Assembly (NCBI GenBank): GCA_964458185.1
Contig: CAYWFG010000017.1
Location: 1 to 49,261, forward strand
Direction: 5' to 3'
Source: AB-137-C09 sp964458185
GTDB taxonomy: Bacteria > Pseudomonadota > Zetaproteobacteria > Mariprofundales > Mariprofundaceae
Length of the DNA stretch: 49,261 bases
Shown: positions 25,198-34,096 of the stretch, in pieces
How the letters are laid out: each line of letters opens with the position of its first letter
Position numbering within the stretch: the first letter of the stretch is position 1
Translations under genes and position numbers: made by a program
The notes under the pieces: generated by a model
Told to the model about the DNA's origin: nothing
The model's database searches: none
Seen by the model: only the letters and a program-made list of their open reading frames with translations

Positions 25198-26535
25198 TTG
25201 AATATCGGAGGAACGCTGATTGCAGGTGCTGCGGTGCAGCCATTGCGTGGGAAGATTACTGTGCCGGGAGATAAATCCATGTCGCATCGTAGCATAATGC
25301 TAGCGGCACTTGCCGACGGCGTGACAGAGATTCATGGCTTTTTAGCTGGTGAAGATAATTTATCTACGGCATCTATTTTTGAATCTATGGGTGCGAGCAT
25401 CACATGGCTGAATGCAGCAAAAACATCGTTGCAAGTGCATGGTGTCGGCTTACATGGGTTGCAAGAGCCTTCAACAGTGCTGGATGCAGGCAATGCAGGT
25501 ACTTGTGTGCGATTGGTCAGTGGTATTCTTGCAGGGCAGACATTTCATAGCGTCTTGGTGGGTGATGAATCCTTGCACCGCCGTCCGATGCTTCGTGTGG
25601 TTGAGCCGTTGCGCATGGCAGGGGCTTCCATTGATGGGCGTGACCACGGTGCTTATTTACCGCTTGCTATTCGAGGTCAATCATTGCACGGGATAACCCA
25701 TGTGATGAAAGTGGCAAGTGCGCAGGTGAAATCTTGTTTGATGCTGGCAGGGCTTTATGCCAATGGCGAAACTCGTGTGCAAGAGCCTCGTCCAACGAGA
25801 GACCATACCGAACGCATGTTGCCACTGTTTGGTCAACCCGTATGGAACGATGGCGATACTATCGTATTACAGCCGACAGGTACTTTACAAGCACCGTTAT
25901 CTCCCATTTATATTCCTGCTGACCCTTCGTCGGCAGCTTTTTTTGCTGTTGCAGCACTCTTGGTCGAGGGCTCTTCTTTGTATTTGGGGGCAGTGGGAAT
26001 CAACCCACGGCGTGATGGTTGGCGGCGAGTGTTGGCTGCGATGCAGGCGCGTATTGATTTGTCTGTGTGTCCTGACGTTGGCAAAGAACCTGTAGCAGCC
26101 ATGCATGTGTCGGCGAGTGCATTGCATGGCATTACCGTCGCGGCAGCCGATGTCCCTGATGCCATTGATGAATTTCCTGTCTTATTTGTAGCGGCTGCTT
26201 TATCGGAGGGTGATTTCGTGCTTGCAGGGGCAGAAGAATTGCGGGTGAAAGAATCTGATCGTATTGCCAGCATGGTTGCCGCGCTGCGTGCTGCGGGAGC
26301 CGATATTGAAGAACGTCCTGATGGTGTGCATATTCGCGGACGCTCACGTTTAGCGGGTGGCGTTACCATTGATGCCTATGGCGATCACCGTATTGCCATG
26401 GCGATGGCTGTTGCAGCGCAACGTGCTGATGCACCGATCACCATTTGTAATGCATCCGCGATTGCCACTTCCTTCCCTGATTTTGTTGCCGAGGCACAAG
26501 CTGTGGGGATGAATATAACATGGCAAGAAACATGA
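25198..26535 (+). CDS. aroA: 3-phosphoshikimate 1-carboxyvinyltransferase (EPSP synthase)
   Basis: 445 residues with a TTG start at 25198 preceded by TTGGAGG. It transfers enolpyruvyl from PEP to shikimate 3-phosphate in the shikimate pathway. Motifs: VPGDKSMSHRSIMLAALADG (about 22-41), LDAGNAGTCVRLVSG, RPMLRVVEPLRMAG, DPSSAAFF, DEFPVLFVAAAL, LRVKESDRIASM and YGDHRIAMAMAVA near the end. The N-terminal GDKSMSHR and the Ala-containing GNAGT loop are of the class II-like form. It starts the plus-strand run aroA-cmk-rpsA-ihfB-lapAB-pyrF and ends overlapping cmk. Confidence 0.94.
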   Translation: MNIGGTLIAGAAVQPLRGKITVPGDKSMSHRSIMLAALADGVTEIHGFLAGEDNLSTASIFESMGASITWLNAAKTSLQVHGVGLHGLQEPSTVLDAGNAGTCVRLVSGILAGQTFHSVLVGDESLHRRPMLRVVEPLRMAGASIDGRDHGAYLPLAIRGQSLHGITHVMKVASAQVKSCLMLAGLYANGETRVQEPRPTRDHTERMLPLFGQPVWNDGDTIVLQPTGTLQAPLSPIYIPADPSSAAFFAVAALLVEGSSLYLGAVGINPRRDGWRRVLAAMQARIDLSVCPDVGKEPVAAMHVSASALHGITVAAADVPDAIDEFPVLFVAAALSEGDFVLAGAEELRVKESDRIASMVAALRAAGADIEERPDGVHIRGRSRLAGGVTIDAYGDHRIAMAMAVAAQRADAPITICNASAIATSFPDFVAEAQAVGMNITWQET

Positions 26536-27215
26536 ATAAAGCATTGCAAATAGCTGTTGATGGTCCCGCAGGATCAGGCAAGGGAACAGTCGCAGCTTTG
26601 CTGGGAAAATCGCTGAACCTTCCTGTATTAGATACAGGTTTATTGTACCGCTTTGTGGCATGGACTGCGGCGCAAGCTGAGGTTGATGTGAGCGATGAAG
26701 CTGGATTGTTATTGTTTATCCCGACAGCACTAAAAAAGATGTCGTGGCATGCGGATGGTGTTTTTTTTGACAGAAAAGATTGCACTTCACGGCTGCGTGG
26801 TGAGGATGTCGGCGTGGCTGCATCTCAGGTGGCAAGTATGTCTCAGGTGCGACAACAATTATTGCAGTTGCAACAAACACTGGCAACGCAAGGTTGTGTC
26901 ATGGATGGGCGTGATATCGGCACGGTCGTGTTGCCTCAAGCGCAGGCTAAGTTTTTTCTTACCGCATCACTAAGAGAGCGGGCTAGGCGGCGTTGGTTGC
27001 AGTTAGGTGGGCAAGCCCAGCGCAAACAAAGTTTGGAAGAAGTGATGAAAGATATGGCAGCACGCGATCAATGTGACCGAGAACGTGTGACCGCGCCACT
27101 TAAGCAGGCGGATGATGCAATTGTGATTGACTCAACCACCTTACGGCAAGATGAAGTGCTGGATCGCATGTTGCATGTGTTGGCGCGGCGTGGTTTGATT
27201 GAGCGAGATGAATAG
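26532..27215 (+). CDS. cmk: Cytidylate kinase
   Basis: 227 residues from the ATG at 26532, which overlaps the aroA stop as ATGA; an ATG 12 bases upstream is possible. It phosphorylates CMP/dCMP. The P-loop AVDGPAGSGKGTVAALL is at the N-terminus, followed by LDTGLLYRFVAW, the SRLRGEDVGVAASQVAS CMP-binding insert, and MDGRDIGTVVLPQAQAKFFL. The usual LDTGAMYR motif reads LDTGLLYR here. It lies upstream of rpsA, as in many proteobacteria. Confidence 0.93.
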   Translation: MNKALQIAVDGPAGSGKGTVAALLGKSLNLPVLDTGLLYRFVAWTAAQAEVDVSDEAGLLLFIPTALKKMSWHADGVFFDRKDCTSRLRGEDVGVAASQVASMSQVRQQLLQLQQTLATQGCVMDGRDIGTVVLPQAQAKFFLTASLRERARRRWLQLGGQAQRKQSLEEVMKDMAARDQCDRERVTAPLKQADDAIVIDSTTLRQDEVLDRMLHVLARRGLIERDE

Positions 27216-27297
27216 GTAGTCCCCGTCCCTTGGAATACACACTATTCCTTAAACGGTGGTCCTTCAGTTATTTTTTACACAGGTGGATAAACACAAC

Positions 27298-29109
27298 ATG
27301 ATCAACGAACAACAGGTCACTGAAACTTTAGAGACGCCTGAAGCTTCAGCGACTCCTGAAGCATCAAAAACGCCAGAGACTCCTGAAACTTCAGAGACCC
27401 CTGAAACGCCAGAGACTGCAGAAACCACTGAAGCTCCAGAAGAAGAAAATTTTGCAGCCATGTTTGCTGCATCGCTGCAGGACGAGACTGAACTCCGCAA
27501 AGGTGTGATGGTTCATGGCTGTGTCGTCAGTGTTGCTGCTGATGCCGTGGTGATGGATGTTGGTGCTAAGGCTGAGGGTACGATTGCCAGCAGTGAGTTT
27601 GCCACGATGGGCAAAGAAGTTCCTGCTATAGGTGACGAACTTGATGCCATGATTATTGCCGAAACTGATCGTGATGGTTTGGTGCTATCGGTGCTTGCGG
27701 CGCATCGTCAAGGCCTGTGGGATACAGTGACCAAAGCGCATGCCGAAAAACAGACGATCGAAGTCACCATTACCACCGAAGTCAAAGGTGGCTACCGCGT
27801 TGATTTGGGTGGTCTAACCGCTTTCATGCCTCGTTCTGAAGCTGACCCTAACCCCAAAGCAACGGCAGGATTAATGGGGCAAACATGTGAATGTTCTATT
27901 TTAGACGTGAGTCGTCGCCCTGACAATATTGTTGTATCTCGCAAGCAGCCCTTGATGATCATACAAGAAGCACAACGCGCCACCTTTTTTGAAGCAACCA
28001 GCGTGGGCGATAAAGTAACAGGCGTAGTACGCCGCTTGGCAGATTTTGGTGCGTTTGTTGATTTAGGTGGCGTGGATGCGCTGCTTCATGTGTCAGATAT
28101 CTCATGGCGCAGAATCGATCACCCGTCTGAATTATTAACCGTTAATCAATCCGTGACCGTTGAAATCATGAAGCTTCACCCAGAATCTGGCAAGGTTTCT
28201 GTCTCGATGAAAGCCTTGCAAGATGATCCTTGGCTGCATGTGGAAGCAACTTACGAAGAAAGCATGCGCGTTACGGGTACGGTATTGAAGTTGTTAGACT
28301 TTGGTGCTGTTGTTGAACTAGAGCCGGGTATTGAAGGTTTGATTCATCGCTCGGAAATGAGTTGGATGCGCAAAGACGTGAAGCCAACTGAAGTATTGGC
28401 TGAAGGCGATGTGGTCGATGTTGCCGTGCTGGAAGTTAAACCTAAAGCTCGTCGTATTCGTTTAAGCCTTAAAGAAGTTGCTGATAACCCTTGGGAATCA
28501 TGGATGGCAGATCATCCTGTTGGTAGCCATATTACAGGTAAAATCCGCAATATTACTGATTTTGGCTTTTTTATTGGTCTTGCCGATCACATGGATGGCT
28601 TAGTGCATTTGGCGAATATTGCTTGGAATGAACGTGGTGAAGAGGCGATTAAAAACTTCCAAAAAGGGCAAGAGATTGAGGCCGTTGTGTTGGGCGTAGA
28701 TGTTGAACGTCAGCGTATTTCTTTGGGCGTAAAACAAGCCAGTGAAGATCCATTTGAAGTCTTTTTGCATGGTGCAAAACGTGGTGCAGTGGTGAAAGGT
28801 ACGATCACAGAAAATGTTGGTGGTGCATACTTGGTTGAATTAGCCGATGGTATTCGTGCGCGTTTGGGCATGCGTGAAGTTCCGCGTGATACCGACGAAC
28901 TTAAAGTCGGTGAAGAAATTGAAGCTAAAATCATTGATGTTAACCGCAGACGACGGCAGGTTGATTTATCCATCCGTCAATACTTGCGTGATGAAGAGCG
29001 TGACGCTGTTCGCCAATATTCTCAACAAATAGCCAAAGATGAAAGTCCGTCGCCGTTGGCATTAGAGTTGCAGAAAAAACTATTGGCTAGCCAAGACGCT
29101 AACAAGTAA
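27298..29109 (+). CDS. rpsA: 30S ribosomal protein S1
   Basis: 603 residues from the ATG at 27298 (AGGTGG about 11 bases upstream); a GTG 42 bases earlier is less likely. Six S1 RNA-binding domains are visible, starting near residues 55, 140, 225, 312, 398 and 484 (for example GVVRRLADFGAFVDLGG, GTVLKLLDFGAVVELEPG, GKIRNITDFGFFIGLA). Domains 1-2 are the ribosome-binding pair. Unusually, the first 45 residues form a low-complexity tail of TPE/SETPE-type repeats ending EAPEEEN. S1 binds mRNA leaders on the 30S subunit. It sits in the classical cmk-rpsA-ihfB order. Confidence 0.95.
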   Translation: MINEQQVTETLETPEASATPEASKTPETPETSETPETPETAETTEAPEEENFAAMFAASLQDETELRKGVMVHGCVVSVAADAVVMDVGAKAEGTIASSEFATMGKEVPAIGDELDAMIIAETDRDGLVLSVLAAHRQGLWDTVTKAHAEKQTIEVTITTEVKGGYRVDLGGLTAFMPRSEADPNPKATAGLMGQTCECSILDVSRRPDNIVVSRKQPLMIIQEAQRATFFEATSVGDKVTGVVRRLADFGAFVDLGGVDALLHVSDISWRRIDHPSELLTVNQSVTVEIMKLHPESGKVSVSMKALQDDPWLHVEATYEESMRVTGTVLKLLDFGAVVELEPGIEGLIHRSEMSWMRKDVKPTEVLAEGDVVDVAVLEVKPKARRIRLSLKEVADNPWESWMADHPVGSHITGKIRNITDFGFFIGLADHMDGLVHLANIAWNERGEEAIKNFQKGQEIEAVVLGVDVERQRISLGVKQASEDPFEVFLHGAKRGAVVKGTITENVGGAYLVELADGIRARLGMREVPRDTDELKVGEEIEAKIIDVNRRRRQVDLSIRQYLRDEERDAVRQYSQQIAKDESPSPLALELQKKLLASQDANK

Positions 29110-29168
29110 CTGGTTATTACGCAGTTGGTAAAGGTTCGCCCCATTCCCATGCTTTTGTGTGGGAATGA
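29110..29168. repeat. Degenerate half-copy of the 15450-15602 MITE
   Basis: Starting at CTGGTTATTACGCAGTT (29110-29126), this stretch aligns with the left arm of the MITE: the TTACGCAGTT end, an AAAGGTTC segment, then a CATTCCCA / TGGGAATG hairpin (29142-29149 with 29160-29167). The right arm is missing. It fills most of the space between rpsA and ihfB and could act as a transcript-stabilising or attenuating hairpin. Confidence 0.55.
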
Positions 29169-29200
29169 GCAACACTTCACACTGTATTTCGGGAGGTTTT

Positions 29201-29482
29201 ATGACTAAATCTGAACTGATTGATATGATCGCAAAAGAACACGAGCATATCAATCGTTACGAAGCAGAGGCCGTGGTGAATGCGGTTTTAACCACCATTG
29301 TGGATGAACTTGCTGTTGGTGGGCGGGTTGAATTGCGTGGCTTTGGTAGTTTCAGCACAAAAATTCGTCGCGCAAGAACAGGACGAAACCCCAAAACGGG
29401 GGATGCCGTTGCCGTTCCACCTAAACACATGCCTCACTTTAAACCAGGCAAAGAAATGCGAGAGCGTGTAGACCTCTCATGA
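29201..29482 (+). CDS. ihfB: Integration host factor subunit beta
   Basis: 93 residues from the ATG at 29201, chosen because GGGAGG lies 5-10 bases upstream; a longer frame begins in the repeat before it. HU/IHF fold: MTKSELIDMIAKEHEHI at the start, then VELRGFGSFSTKIRRARTGRNPKTGDAV with the arm-tip proline, then PHFKPGKEMRERV. With IhfA (not in window) it bends DNA at specific sites. Position after rpsA supports ihfB over hup. Confidence 0.92.
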   Translation: MTKSELIDMIAKEHEHINRYEAEAVVNAVLTTIVDELAVGGRVELRGFGSFSTKIRRARTGRNPKTGDAVAVPPKHMPHFKPGKEMRERVDLS

Positions 29483-29506
29483 TCATACCATAAAAATAAA
29501 ATTTTT

Positions 29507-29800
29507 GTGAACCTCACCAATGTGTTGGTTGCTTTATTGCTGACCATTCTAGCTGTGTTTTTTTCATTTTCTAATAAGTTCCCTGTAGAGATTTATTTCT
29601 TTTCTTTTTCTAGCGGTGTCATTCCTCTTTATATTCCTGTTTTCATTGCTTTTCTTTTGGGTTTTTTAGGCGGCATTGTTGCGCTTAGTTTTTCTCGCCA
29701 TAAACACAAGCGTGAAATTGGCAGGTTGCAATCTGAAAATCATTTGCTGATAGAAGAATTAGATAACCTACGAAACATTCCTTTGCAGGATGATCTATAA
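29507..29800 (+). CDS. lapA: LapA-domain inner-membrane protein (LPS assembly protein A)
   Basis: 97 residues with a GTG start and no clear ribosome site. Two TM helices (about 5-20 and 38-62, the second with FLLGFLGGIVALSF) are followed by a cytoplasmic coiled coil (KREIGRLQSENHLLIEEL). This is the LapA (DUF1049) architecture. LapA works with LapB to tune LpxC turnover and LPS synthesis. It overlaps lapB by 11 bases. Confidence 0.85.
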   Translation: MNLTNVLVALLLTILAVFFSFSNKFPVEIYFFSFSSGVIPLYIPVFIAFLLGFLGGIVALSFSRHKHKREIGRLQSENHLLIEELDNLRNIPLQDDL

Positions 29801-30944
29801 TGCATCAACGCTCATGACTTCACTGCTCATTTCTGTGTTGCTAGCATTGCTACTGGTACTATCGGTATTGTATTGGCAAAAATTAGAAGAATCTGACCGC
29901 CCTGTAGAACCCGTTGAAGATGATCGCATTCGCCCTTTGTTGCGGGGGCTTAATTATTTACTTTCTGATCAACCTGATAAAGCGTTGCAAGAAGTGGTGC
30001 GTGTTGCTCGCCTTCGTTCTGAAGCGACCGATGTGTATATGTTTTTAGGTGAGATGTTTCGCAACAAAGGTGAATATGGTCGTGCCGTGCGTATTCATCA
30101 AAATATTTTGGCAAGACCCGATGTTTCAAGCACCTTATTTGTTCAAGTACAATTTGCTTTAGCAACGGATTTTCAAACTGGGGGTCTCATTGACCGTGCG
30201 GTACGCCATTACCATAAGGTTCTTGATGTTGAACCTTCCCATCTTGCTTCGTTGCGGTCATTACTGCGTATTCATGAACAGACTGCAGAATGGGAAAAAG
30301 CGATTGATTTATTAACACGCATCGAACAATTAGAAAGTAAAAAAGATGATCACCATCATGCTTATTTGATTGCAGAGATGGCAGGGTTTTCTTGGAAAAG
30401 TGGCGATATACTGCTTGCGTTACAGCAGGCTAAAGAATCTTGTTTACTGCATTCTCATTGCATACATGGTTATGTAGTATGGATCCACAGTGCGTTGCAA
30501 CGGGACGATAATGCAGCTTTAACAGAAGGTATGACCGCGATGGTCAAGGCTGTTCCCGACCTTGTTTTTTTACTTATTCCTGTATTATTGGCTGCAGACC
30601 GCAGCCTATATGAAAGTCTTTTTTTACAATGCTGGCAACAACACCACAATGCCGAATTAGCCTTAGCTTGGCTAGAGTATATTGCCGATAACGATACGTT
30701 ACAGGCGGCATCATCATTGCAAGACAACCTTGCTTTTTCACCAGAGAATTTGCGCGATGCCTTGCGTTTGGCTGCCTTGTTTTCACCTGATGATGCGATG
30801 GGTATGCATGCCAGAGCATGGCGAATGCAAATGAAGCATTACCAATGCCAACAATGCGGTGTGCAAATTGAAGTAATACGCTGGCAATGCCCCCAATGTC
30901 ATGATTGGGGATCCATGAAGGCAATACGTGAAGATCAAGGATAA
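29790..30944 (+). CDS. lapB: LapB tetratricopeptide protein (LPS assembly protein B)
   Basis: 384 residues. An N-terminal membrane anchor (about 8-29) is followed by TPR helices (about 45-310, for example DVYMFLGEMFRNKGEYGRAV). A C-terminal rubredoxin-like zinc/iron knuckle has two CxxC pairs, CQQCGVQIE and CPQCHDWGS, as in LapB/YciM. LapB recruits FtsH to LpxC to regulate LPS levels. Starts at 29790 or 29814 are both possible; overlap with lapA suggests coupling. pyrF follows at once. Confidence 0.9.
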   Translation: MIYNASTLMTSLLISVLLALLLVLSVLYWQKLEESDRPVEPVEDDRIRPLLRGLNYLLSDQPDKALQEVVRVARLRSEATDVYMFLGEMFRNKGEYGRAVRIHQNILARPDVSSTLFVQVQFALATDFQTGGLIDRAVRHYHKVLDVEPSHLASLRSLLRIHEQTAEWEKAIDLLTRIEQLESKKDDHHHAYLIAEMAGFSWKSGDILLALQQAKESCLLHSHCIHGYVVWIHSALQRDDNAALTEGMTAMVKAVPDLVFLLIPVLLAADRSLYESLFLQCWQQHHNAELALAWLEYIADNDTLQAASSLQDNLAFSPENLRDALRLAALFSPDDAMGMHARAWRMQMKHYQCQQCGVQIEVIRWQCPQCHDWGSMKAIREDQG

Positions 30945-30948
30945 TACA

Positions 30949-31620
30949 ATGAAAGACCGTATCATGGTGGCATTGGATGTTGCTAATGCCAAAGAAGCGT
31001 TGATGCTTCGTGAGCAATTGGTTGGTTCGGTGGGGTGGCTAAAGGTGGGGCTTCGTTTATTTGTTGCTGAAGGCCCGTCATTGATCCATGCTTTACAACG
31101 GGATCACCGTATTTTTTTGGATCTTAAATTTCATGATATTCCTAACACCGTAAAAGAAGCGGTAGAAAGTGCGGGGAAACTGGGCGTGGATATGGTCAAC
31201 GTGCATGCCGCAGGTGGTCAAGCGATGCTACAGGCGGCTGCGACTGCTGCCAAAGCATATGCTGATATGCGTGTGATTGCCGTCACGGTATTAACCAGTG
31301 ATCAAAGCAATCAACATACGGAAGAACGTGTATTGCAACGCGCCGCCTTGGTGAAAAAAACAGGGTTAGATGGTGTCGTTTCTAGTGTGCATGAAGCTGC
31401 CGCGATCAAAAAACATTGCGGGAAGAATTTTATCACCGTGACACCAGGCATTCGTTGGGCAAATCAAGCAACGAATGATCAAGCGCGAGTGGCAACACCT
31501 AAAGATGCGGTGCTAGCGGGTGCTGATTATTTGGTGATTGGTCGTCCTATTGTGCAAGCAAAAGATCCAGCAGCAGCAGCGGCTGAAGCGGTAGCGATGA
31601 TGACACAGCCACCATTGTAA
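30949..31620 (+). CDS. pyrF: Orotidine 5'-phosphate decarboxylase
   Basis: 223 residues from the ATG at 30949, with AAGGA 8 bases upstream; an ATG 21 bases earlier lies within lapB. It decarboxylates OMP to UMP. Motifs: MVALDVANAKEAL, the catalytic FLDLKFHDIPNTVKEAV (Asp-Lys-Asp site), VNVHAAGGQAML, TPGIRW and DYLVIGRPIVQAKDP (phosphate-binding). Gene order lapA-lapB-pyrF is typical of proteobacteria. Confidence 0.95.
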   Translation: MKDRIMVALDVANAKEALMLREQLVGSVGWLKVGLRLFVAEGPSLIHALQRDHRIFLDLKFHDIPNTVKEAVESAGKLGVDMVNVHAAGGQAMLQAAATAAKAYADMRVIAVTVLTSDQSNQHTEERVLQRAALVKKTGLDGVVSSVHEAAAIKKHCGKNFITVTPGIRWANQATNDQARVATPKDAVLAGADYLVIGRPIVQAKDPAAAAAEAVAMMTQPPL

Positions 31621-31625
31621 TAACT

Positions 31626-33017
31626 ATGTTGCATTATCATATTGTCGTCATTGGTTCAGGTCCTGCGGGGCATCGTGCCGCTATTCAAGCCGCAAAACGA
31701 GGCAAGCATGTTGCACTTGTTGAACGTAAACCTCGCCTTGGTGGTGCAGGCTTGCAAACGGGTACGATTCCCAGCAAAGCACTGCGTGAAATTGCTTACA
31801 GTGCGACCATAGGTTCGCGTCATGGCATGCGCAATGTCCGTCCTGATTTTACCACTTGTCGCCATAATTTTTTATCTGAATCCGTGATTCAAAAAGATAT
31901 CGTCATTGATAAGCAAGAATCTGTCTTTCTTAACCAATTAATGCGCAATGGTGTTGTGTTAATTCCGGGGGAGGCAGGTTTTATCGACGCGCATACACTG
32001 CGAATTAAAACACCACAGCATGAAATACAAAACATTCAAGCAGACACAATCATCATTGCCACTGGCTCTCGTCCGCGTCGTCCTGCTGATGTACCTTTTG
32101 ATAAACAGCGTGTGCTTGATTCGACATCTATTTTACACATGCAAGAATTACCCCAACGTTTAAGCATTGTTGGTGGCGGGGTGATCGCTTGTGAATTTGC
32201 TACCATTTATGCTTCTTTGGGTGTTGATGTTACAATGATTGACTCTCATGCCCATATTCTTCCTTTTTTATGCGCTGATATTTCCGATAATTTAGCCACC
32301 AGCATGCGCCAGCTTGGTATTCAGTTTGTGATGAATGAAACAATCCAAACGATTGTCCGCGAAGGTGATCGGGTTGTTTGTCATGGTGATAGTCATGCTA
32401 TTGAAAGTGAATGTTTGCTTTACGCGCTAGGTAGAATACCCAATACTGATGGTTTAGGGCTACAAGCATTAGCGATTGAATGCCAAGCGCGTGGTTGGGT
32501 TAAAACCAACGAATACTACCAAACCAATATAGCGCATATTTATGCCGTGGGTGATGTTATTGGCTCGCCTGCATTGGCTGCCACGGGCATGGAGCAAGGG
32601 CGTATCGCAGCATTGCATGCTTGTAATGCTGATGAAAAAATCATATCCAGTCATTTTCCTATGGCAATCTATACCATTCCTGAAGTCGCTTGGGTGGGTA
32701 AAACCTCTTTAATTTTAGATCAAGAAGACGTGGATTATGTTGCAGGTATTGCGCTCTACCGTGAGACAGCGCGGGGGCAAATTATTGGTGATTCCAATGG
32801 CATGCTAAAATTACTGGTTGATGTCAGCAGCCGTAAATTGTTAGGCATACATATTGTTGGTGAATCTGCCAGCGAATTGGTTCATATTGGGCAAATGGTG
32901 ATGAATTTACATGGTACGGTTGATGATCTTATTCGCCATGTGTTTAACTACCCGACACTGGCAGAATGTTATAAAATAGCGGCACTGGATTGCAGTGGTT
33001 TGTTGAAGAGAGTATAG
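31626..33017 (+). CDS. sthA: Soluble pyridine nucleotide transhydrogenase
   Basis: 463 residues, of the flavoprotein disulfide reductase fold. The FAD-binding IVVIGSGPAGHRAAIQAAKRG at the N-terminus, the motif GLQTGTIPSKALRE, the NAD(P)-binding SIVGGGVIACEFATIYASLG, YAVGDVIGSPALAATGMEQG and a C-terminal dimerisation domain are clear. The redox-active CxxxxC pair is absent at the TGTIPSK site, as in SthA, so the enzyme moves hydride between NADPH and NAD instead of reducing a disulfide. It starts 5 bases after pyrF. Dihydrolipoamide dehydrogenase is excluded by the missing cysteines. Confidence 0.9.
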   Translation: MLHYHIVVIGSGPAGHRAAIQAAKRGKHVALVERKPRLGGAGLQTGTIPSKALREIAYSATIGSRHGMRNVRPDFTTCRHNFLSESVIQKDIVIDKQESVFLNQLMRNGVVLIPGEAGFIDAHTLRIKTPQHEIQNIQADTIIIATGSRPRRPADVPFDKQRVLDSTSILHMQELPQRLSIVGGGVIACEFATIYASLGVDVTMIDSHAHILPFLCADISDNLATSMRQLGIQFVMNETIQTIVREGDRVVCHGDSHAIESECLLYALGRIPNTDGLGLQALAIECQARGWVKTNEYYQTNIAHIYAVGDVIGSPALAATGMEQGRIAALHACNADEKIISSHFPMAIYTIPEVAWVGKTSLILDQEDVDYVAGIALYRETARGQIIGDSNGMLKLLVDVSSRKLLGIHIVGESASELVHIGQMVMNLHGTVDDLIRHVFNYPTLAECYKIAALDCSGLLKRV

Positions 33018-33049
33018 TGAGTTCATTGTAAAACAATCAGGAGACCCCC

Positions 33050-33892
33050 ATGTGCCACATCAATCCCCGCGTTGATTTTGCCTTTAAAAAATTATTTGGC
33101 AGCGAAGAGAACAAAGATCTGCTAATAGCCTTGATCAACGCCATTGTCACCAAAGAGGATCAAGTGGTCTCCCTGACCCTTCGCAACCCCTACAACCTTG
33201 CTGCCTATCTGGCAGGTAAAATGTCGGTGCTGGATATTAAAGCAGAAGACGCAACGGGGCGTTGGTTCAATATAGAAATGCAGATGAGTCAAGATTTATC
33301 CTTCGATAAACGCGCCCTCTACTACTGGGCAAAACTCATCACCGAACAACTCGGTGAGGGCATGATCTATCGACAACTGCACAAAACCATCAGCATCAAC
33401 ATCCTCAACTTTGATCTTGTCCGCCAAAGCGATGAATTTCACAACCGCTACCGCATCATGAACGCCGCAACAGGCAAGGATGATGGTATACACGACACCT
33501 TTGAATTGCATTATGTTGAGCTACCAAAGTTCTGCAAAGACTTCACGCAGCTCGCCAATGCCCTTGACCGTTGGACAGTATTTTTAAAACGTGCGCATGA
33601 AATAGATAAAACAAAAGTGCCAGCAAGCTTGCAATGTGATCCCTTAATTATGGATGCTATCCACAAAGTAGACCGCATGTTCAACGAAGATGAACGTAAG
33701 ATTTACGATATACGGATGCAAAATCTTGCTGATACGGCGAGTCAAATTGATTCGGCAAGATCTGAAGGGGAAGAGAAGGGGCAACAAGGAATGGTACTCA
33801 AAGCCAAAGAAGCAGGGATGTCTGCCGCTGCCATTGCTGAAATGTTTGATCTGCCGTCGGATAAGGTTGAGGTGTGGTTAGCAGATGGATGA
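33050..33892 (+). CDS. Rpn/PD-(D/E)XK-type nuclease-transposase family protein
   Basis: 280 residues. The N-terminus (VDFAFKKLFGSEENKDLLIA), SVLDIKAEDATGRWFNIEMQ with the Asp and Glu-x-Gln pattern of a PD-(D/E)XK site, YYWAKLITEQL and TISINILNF match the Rpn/YhgA-like family of recombination-promoting nucleases. The C-terminal part has a Glu/Gln-rich helix (ARSEGEEKGQQG) and a small helical end (MSAAAIAEMFDLPSDKVEVWLA). CAGGAG precedes the ATG. The family is multi-copy and mobile-looking in many genomes. Here it is followed at once by a 105-bp inverted-repeat element and then by a truncated copy of its own 5' end. Confidence 0.85.
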   Translation: MCHINPRVDFAFKKLFGSEENKDLLIALINAIVTKEDQVVSLTLRNPYNLAAYLAGKMSVLDIKAEDATGRWFNIEMQMSQDLSFDKRALYYWAKLITEQLGEGMIYRQLHKTISINILNFDLVRQSDEFHNRYRIMNAATGKDDGIHDTFELHYVELPKFCKDFTQLANALDRWTVFLKRAHEIDKTKVPASLQCDPLIMDAIHKVDRMFNEDERKIYDIRMQNLADTASQIDSARSEGEEKGQQGMVLKAKEAGMSAAAIAEMFDLPSDKVEVWLADG

Positions 33893-33894
33893 GC

Positions 33895-33999
33895 CGTAGG
33901 GGCAACCCTGCGTGGTTACCCTGTTTTGATATAAAATACCCACAGCCAATACAGCCTAGGCAATGCTAAACTGGGCAACCACATAGGGTTGCCCCTACG
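33895..33999. repeat. 105-bp element with 27-bp inverted repeats
   Basis: The left arm (33895-33921, starting CGTAGGGGCAACCC) and right arm (33973-33999, ending GGGTTGCCCCTACG) are reverse complements over 27 bases with about three mismatches. The 51-base centre has no gene. It begins 2 bases after the stop of the Rpn-type gene, so it may form its transcript end or be a MITE-like insertion. No target duplication was evident. Confidence 0.75.
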
Positions 34000-34012
34000 T
34001 GTATCAAAAAAC

Positions 34013-34078
34013 AAAACAATCAGGAGACCACCCATGTGCCACATCAATCCCCGCGTTGACTGGGAATTAATGATTTGA
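34013..34078 (+). pseudogene. Truncated copy of the Rpn-type gene 5' end
   Basis: Bases 34013-34059 repeat 33030-33075 (leader, ribosome site and first nine codons) with one extra base in the leader. The ATG at 34034 starts MCHINPRVD as in the intact gene, then diverges (WELMI) and stops at 34076-34078. It is a deletion relic of a second Rpn-type gene or a duplication scar. Confidence 0.75.
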
Positions 34079-34096
34079 ATTCAAGATATTTACTGA

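Noticed and set aside
26520..26531. Upstream ATG for cmk
   Set aside because: Possible, but the ATGA overlap start at 26532 fits the usual distance to the P-loop; not decisive.
27232..27248. GGAATA / TATTCC hairpin in the rpsA leader
   Set aside because: Only 6 AT-rich base pairs; could occur by chance and no comparative support is available.
31626..33017. Dihydrolipoamide dehydrogenase or mercuric reductase
   Set aside because: The redox-active cysteine pair is absent, as in SthA transhydrogenase.
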